This document shows positions 62,004 to 64,000 of a stretch of DNA of 64,000 nt, one piece after another. The DNA is taken from NCBI GenBank assembly GCA_900768245.1, contig CAAGCE010000193.1, positions 35,928 through 99,927 on the forward strand. The letters are read 5' to 3'. The position numbers and the translations under genes were made by a program. Every line of letters starts with the position of its first letter. The stretch's first letter is position 1. Below the pieces are notes generated by a model. The model ran no database searches, was not told the DNA's origin, and saw only the letters and a program-made list of their open reading frames with translations. The stretch is from Oscillospiraceae bacterium (lineage in GTDB: Bacteria > Bacillota > Clostridia > Oscillospirales > Ruminococcaceae).

Positions 62004-63704
62004 ATGCTTAGTGAACTCTGCATCGAAAACCTTGCGGTAATAAAACAAGCGGTAATTCCGTTTACAAATGAATTTAACGTTTTTACAGGTGAAACAGGTG
62101 CCGGTAAATCTATACTTATAAATGGTATAAATGCTGTTCTTGGAAAAAGGATCAACAAAGATATTGTACGTTCCGGCTGTGATAAAGCAGTTGTTACCGC
62201 TCTTTTTGTAGATCTCTCCGAACAAACCAAAACAAAGCTTGATGAGTTTGGAATAAACTATGATGACGATGAACTGCTTATAACAAGAGAAATTTCAGCT
62301 GATGGAGGAAGTACGGCAAGAATAAATTCAAAAACTTCTTCTGTTTCTGTTCTTCGTGAAATTGGAACTACACTTGTTGATGTTCACGGTCAGCATGACA
62401 ATCAGATATTAATGTATCCTGAAAGACATATTGATATTGTTGATAATTATGCAAATTTACATAATGTAATTGAGGATTATCAAACAAGCTTTAAAAAACT
62501 GCAAGATATATCACGAACAATAAAAAAGCTTTCAATTGATGAACAGTTCAAAAAAGAACGACTTGATGTATTAAAAAATATTATTGACGAAATAGGTTCA
62601 TTAAACATTTCAGATGAAAATGAAGACAGCAAAATTGAAAACGAGTTTAATATAATAAATAACAGCTATAATATATCTGAAGTTCTATCTCGTTCATCCA
62701 TACTAATATCCGGAGATGACGAAAGCAGCGGTATTACCGAAACATTTGAATCAATAATAAGTGATCTTAACTGTTATTCAGATATAATGCCACAATTTAA
62801 TGAAATAATTCAAAGAATTGAAAGCATTAAAATTGATACCATAGATATTAGTGATGAACTTATACATATAAATGATGGTATAAGCGTTGATAATGAACGT
62901 CTTGATTATCTTGAAGATAGACGAAGCAAGCTTATATCAATAAAAAAGAAGTATGGTCCTGAGCTAAAAGATGTGATTGACAAATATAAAACATCAGTTG
63001 CGGAAGCCAAAGGTATAATTAACAGTTCAGATGAAATAGAAAAGCTGTCAAATGAACGGCGTGAACTGTTGATCGAAGTATCTGAAAAAGCAAAAAAAAT
63101 ATCGTCATACAGAAAAAAAGCAGCTAATGAGCTATCTGAAAGAATCAGAGATGAGCTTAGATTTCTTGATATGCCTAACGTAAAAATTGAATTTTCACAA
63201 GATGAAGGTAAGCTTACAAATAAAGGTATGGATATAATGGAAATAATGATTTCTGTGAATGCCGGTGAACCACTCAAGCCAATTGCCAAAATAGCTTCAG
63301 GCGGTGAATTATCCAGAATAATGCTTGCAATAAAAAACGTTACGGCTGAAAAAGATGATGTTCCAACTCAGATATTCGATGAAATTGATACCGGTGTAAG
63401 CGGTAGGGCAGCTCAAAAAATCGGAGTAAAGCTTCGTGAAATTTCACGTTCACGTCAGGTTTTGTGTGTAACACATCTCTCGCAGATCGCTGTTATGGCT
63501 GACAATCATTTGCTTATTGAAAAAAATACTGAAAATGATAAAACAATTACAACTGTTACTCAGCTTGATTATAATCAGCGAATCAATGAAATTGCAAGAA
63601 TTCTTTGCGGTGACAATATTACTGAAATTGGCTTAAAATCTGCTAAGGAACAACTTGATACTAAGGTTAATGTTTACAATGAAATGCTAAAAAACAATAC
63701 TTAA
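62004..63704 (+). CDS. recN: DNA repair protein RecN
   Basis: RecN (566 residues) is an SMC-like ATPase in double-strand break repair. Walker A is FTGETGAGKS (about 28-37); the coiled-coil arms cover about 150-400, with the signature IASGGELSRIMLAIKNV (about 429-445) and Walker B-like TQIFDEIDTGVSGRAAQKIG (about 454-473). ATG 62004 is nine bases from GAGG; ATG 61998 is too close to it. The N-terminal phrase LCIENLAVIKQA is typical. Confidence 0.97.
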   Translation: MLSELCIENLAVIKQAVIPFTNEFNVFTGETGAGKSILINGINAVLGKRINKDIVRSGCDKAVVTALFVDLSEQTKTKLDEFGINYDDDELLITREISADGGSTARINSKTSSVSVLREIGTTLVDVHGQHDNQILMYPERHIDIVDNYANLHNVIEDYQTSFKKLQDISRTIKKLSIDEQFKKERLDVLKNIIDEIGSLNISDENEDSKIENEFNIINNSYNISEVLSRSSILISGDDESSGITETFESIISDLNCYSDIMPQFNEIIQRIESIKIDTIDISDELIHINDGISVDNERLDYLEDRRSKLISIKKKYGPELKDVIDKYKTSVAEAKGIINSSDEIEKLSNERRELLIEVSEKAKKISSYRKKAANELSERIRDELRFLDMPNVKIEFSQDEGKLTNKGMDIMEIMISVNAGEPLKPIAKIASGGELSRIMLAIKNVTAEKDDVPTQIFDEIDTGVSGRAAQKIGVKLREISRSRQVLCVTHLSQIAVMADNHLLIEKNTENDKTITTVTQLDYNQRINEIARILCGDNITEIGLKSAKEQLDTKVNVYNEMLKNNT

Positions 63705-63713
63705 CTATTTTAC

Positions 63714-63746
63714 AGGAGTAATCTTTTGAGGTTGCTCCTTTTTATT
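63714..63746 (+). terminator. Terminator after recN
   Basis: AGGAGTAATC (63714-63723) pairs imperfectly with GGTTGCTCCT (63730-63739), followed by a T-rich run (TTTTTATTTT). Confidence 0.7.
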
Positions 63747-63845
63747 TTAAACCGTAAAATAGCAGTGGAGGATAATTATCACTTTGTGTTAAATTTCTTC
63801 TAATTTCGCAAAATTAAAGTTAATGAAGTCATAAACAAACAAAAA
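63747..63845. other. AT-rich gap, nothing recognised
   Basis: The stretch between the two right-edge terminators contains no gene I can support. It is AT-rich with no RNA gene signature. Confidence 0.5.
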
Positions 63846-63874
63846 CAGCCGGGGAGCTCCTCGGCTGCTTTTTC
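63846..63874. terminator. Strong hairpin terminator near the right edge
   Basis: CAGCCGGGGAGC (63846-63857) pairs with GCTCCTCGGCTG (63856-63867 overlapping at the AGCT centre), a GC-rich near-perfect palindrome. T-runs flank it on both strands, with AAAAACAG to the left giving a good minus-strand terminator. Confidence 0.85.
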
Positions 63875-63908
63875 GTGCTATTTAATTGGGTTGAACTTTT
63901 TCCCTTTG

Positions 63909-64000
63909 TTAGCAGTTCGTCAACTCTTTTACGAATCCAGATTTGTTATAAGTCGGGCGCATTTTTACAGATAAAACAAAAAGAACGGTCACGTGTGCCC
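63909..64000 (-). CDS. Possible 3' end of a minus-strand gene, partial
   Basis: An open frame on the minus strand enters from beyond the window and stops at TAA (63911-63909), ending with residues RPTYNKSGFVKELTNC. About 30 codons are visible. It would be terminated by the hairpin at 63846-63874. The frame is too short to identify, and it may be chance. Confidence 0.3.
   Translation of the reverse strand, partial: AHVTVLFVLSVKMRPTYNKSGFVKELTNC

Noticed and set aside
63726..63803. 25-codon frame from TTG 63726 behind AGGAG, starting RLLLFILNRK
   Set aside because: The ribosome-like AGGAG and the TTG are part of the recN terminator stem and loop, the peptide resembles nothing I know, and AT-rich gaps give such frames by chance.

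Overview
The window reads as a stretch of chromosome from a low-GC, Gram-positive, endospore-forming member of the Clostridia. The gene content and order fit Oscillospiraceae/Ruminococcaceae, for example a Ruminococcus bromii-like organism. Supporting evidence is the AT-rich sequence, strong AGGAGG-type ribosome sites with frequent TTG/GTG starts, classical TTGACA-17-TATAAT promoters, and many sporulation genes: spoVM, ylbJ, yqfC, yqfD, a ymxH-type gene and the complete spoIIIAA-AH operon. The genus is inferred from gene order only. I saw no rRNA, tRNA, CRISPR array, prophage or intact transposase gene.

Layout. 1-13608 (+) is the conserved yicC-remA-gmk-rpoZ-priA-def-fmt-peptidase-rsmB-rlmN-prpC-prkC-rsgA-thiN-spoVM block, which links nucleotide metabolism, replication restart, formyl-Met handling, rRNA modification, Ser/Thr phosphorylation and a 30-residue SpoVM peptide. 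A tyrosine recombinase faces it at 13659-14651 (-). 14868-20978 (+) holds an M16 peptidase pair, lgt, folD and a class B penicillin-binding protein. 21058-22403 (-) holds a small four-cysteine protein and ylbJ. 22513-34343 (+) holds yqfC-yqfD-phoH-ybeY-dgkA-era-yqzL-recO-mutS2-ymxH, then rpsB-tsf, then an orphan peptide-binding lipoprotein. 34400-39428 (-) is mtaB-purL. 39631-63704 (+) holds an HPr-like protein, a MITE-like palindromic element, a degenerate DacF-like protein, pgi, a small P-loop protein, yceD-rpmF, a PDZ/radical-SAM protein, der-plsY-gpsA, spoIIIAA-AH, an Asp23 protein, and nusB-tsaD paralogue-xseAB-ispA-PAP2-dxs-tlyA-nadK-argR-recN. The right edge (63705-64000) has two hairpin terminators and perhaps the end of a minus-strand gene.

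Most of the window is housekeeping sequence with conserved synteny, and I did not find a convincing new multi-gene system. The points most worth checking are: a 164-bp foldback element placed between an HPr-like protein that lacks the phosphorylatable histidine and a DacF-like protein with all three catalytic motifs altered; a terminator hairpin that also buries the ribosome site of the penicillin-binding protein; a shared -35 box serving two divergent sigma-E-like promoters; and several short genes (spoVM, yqzL) that automated calling easily misses.
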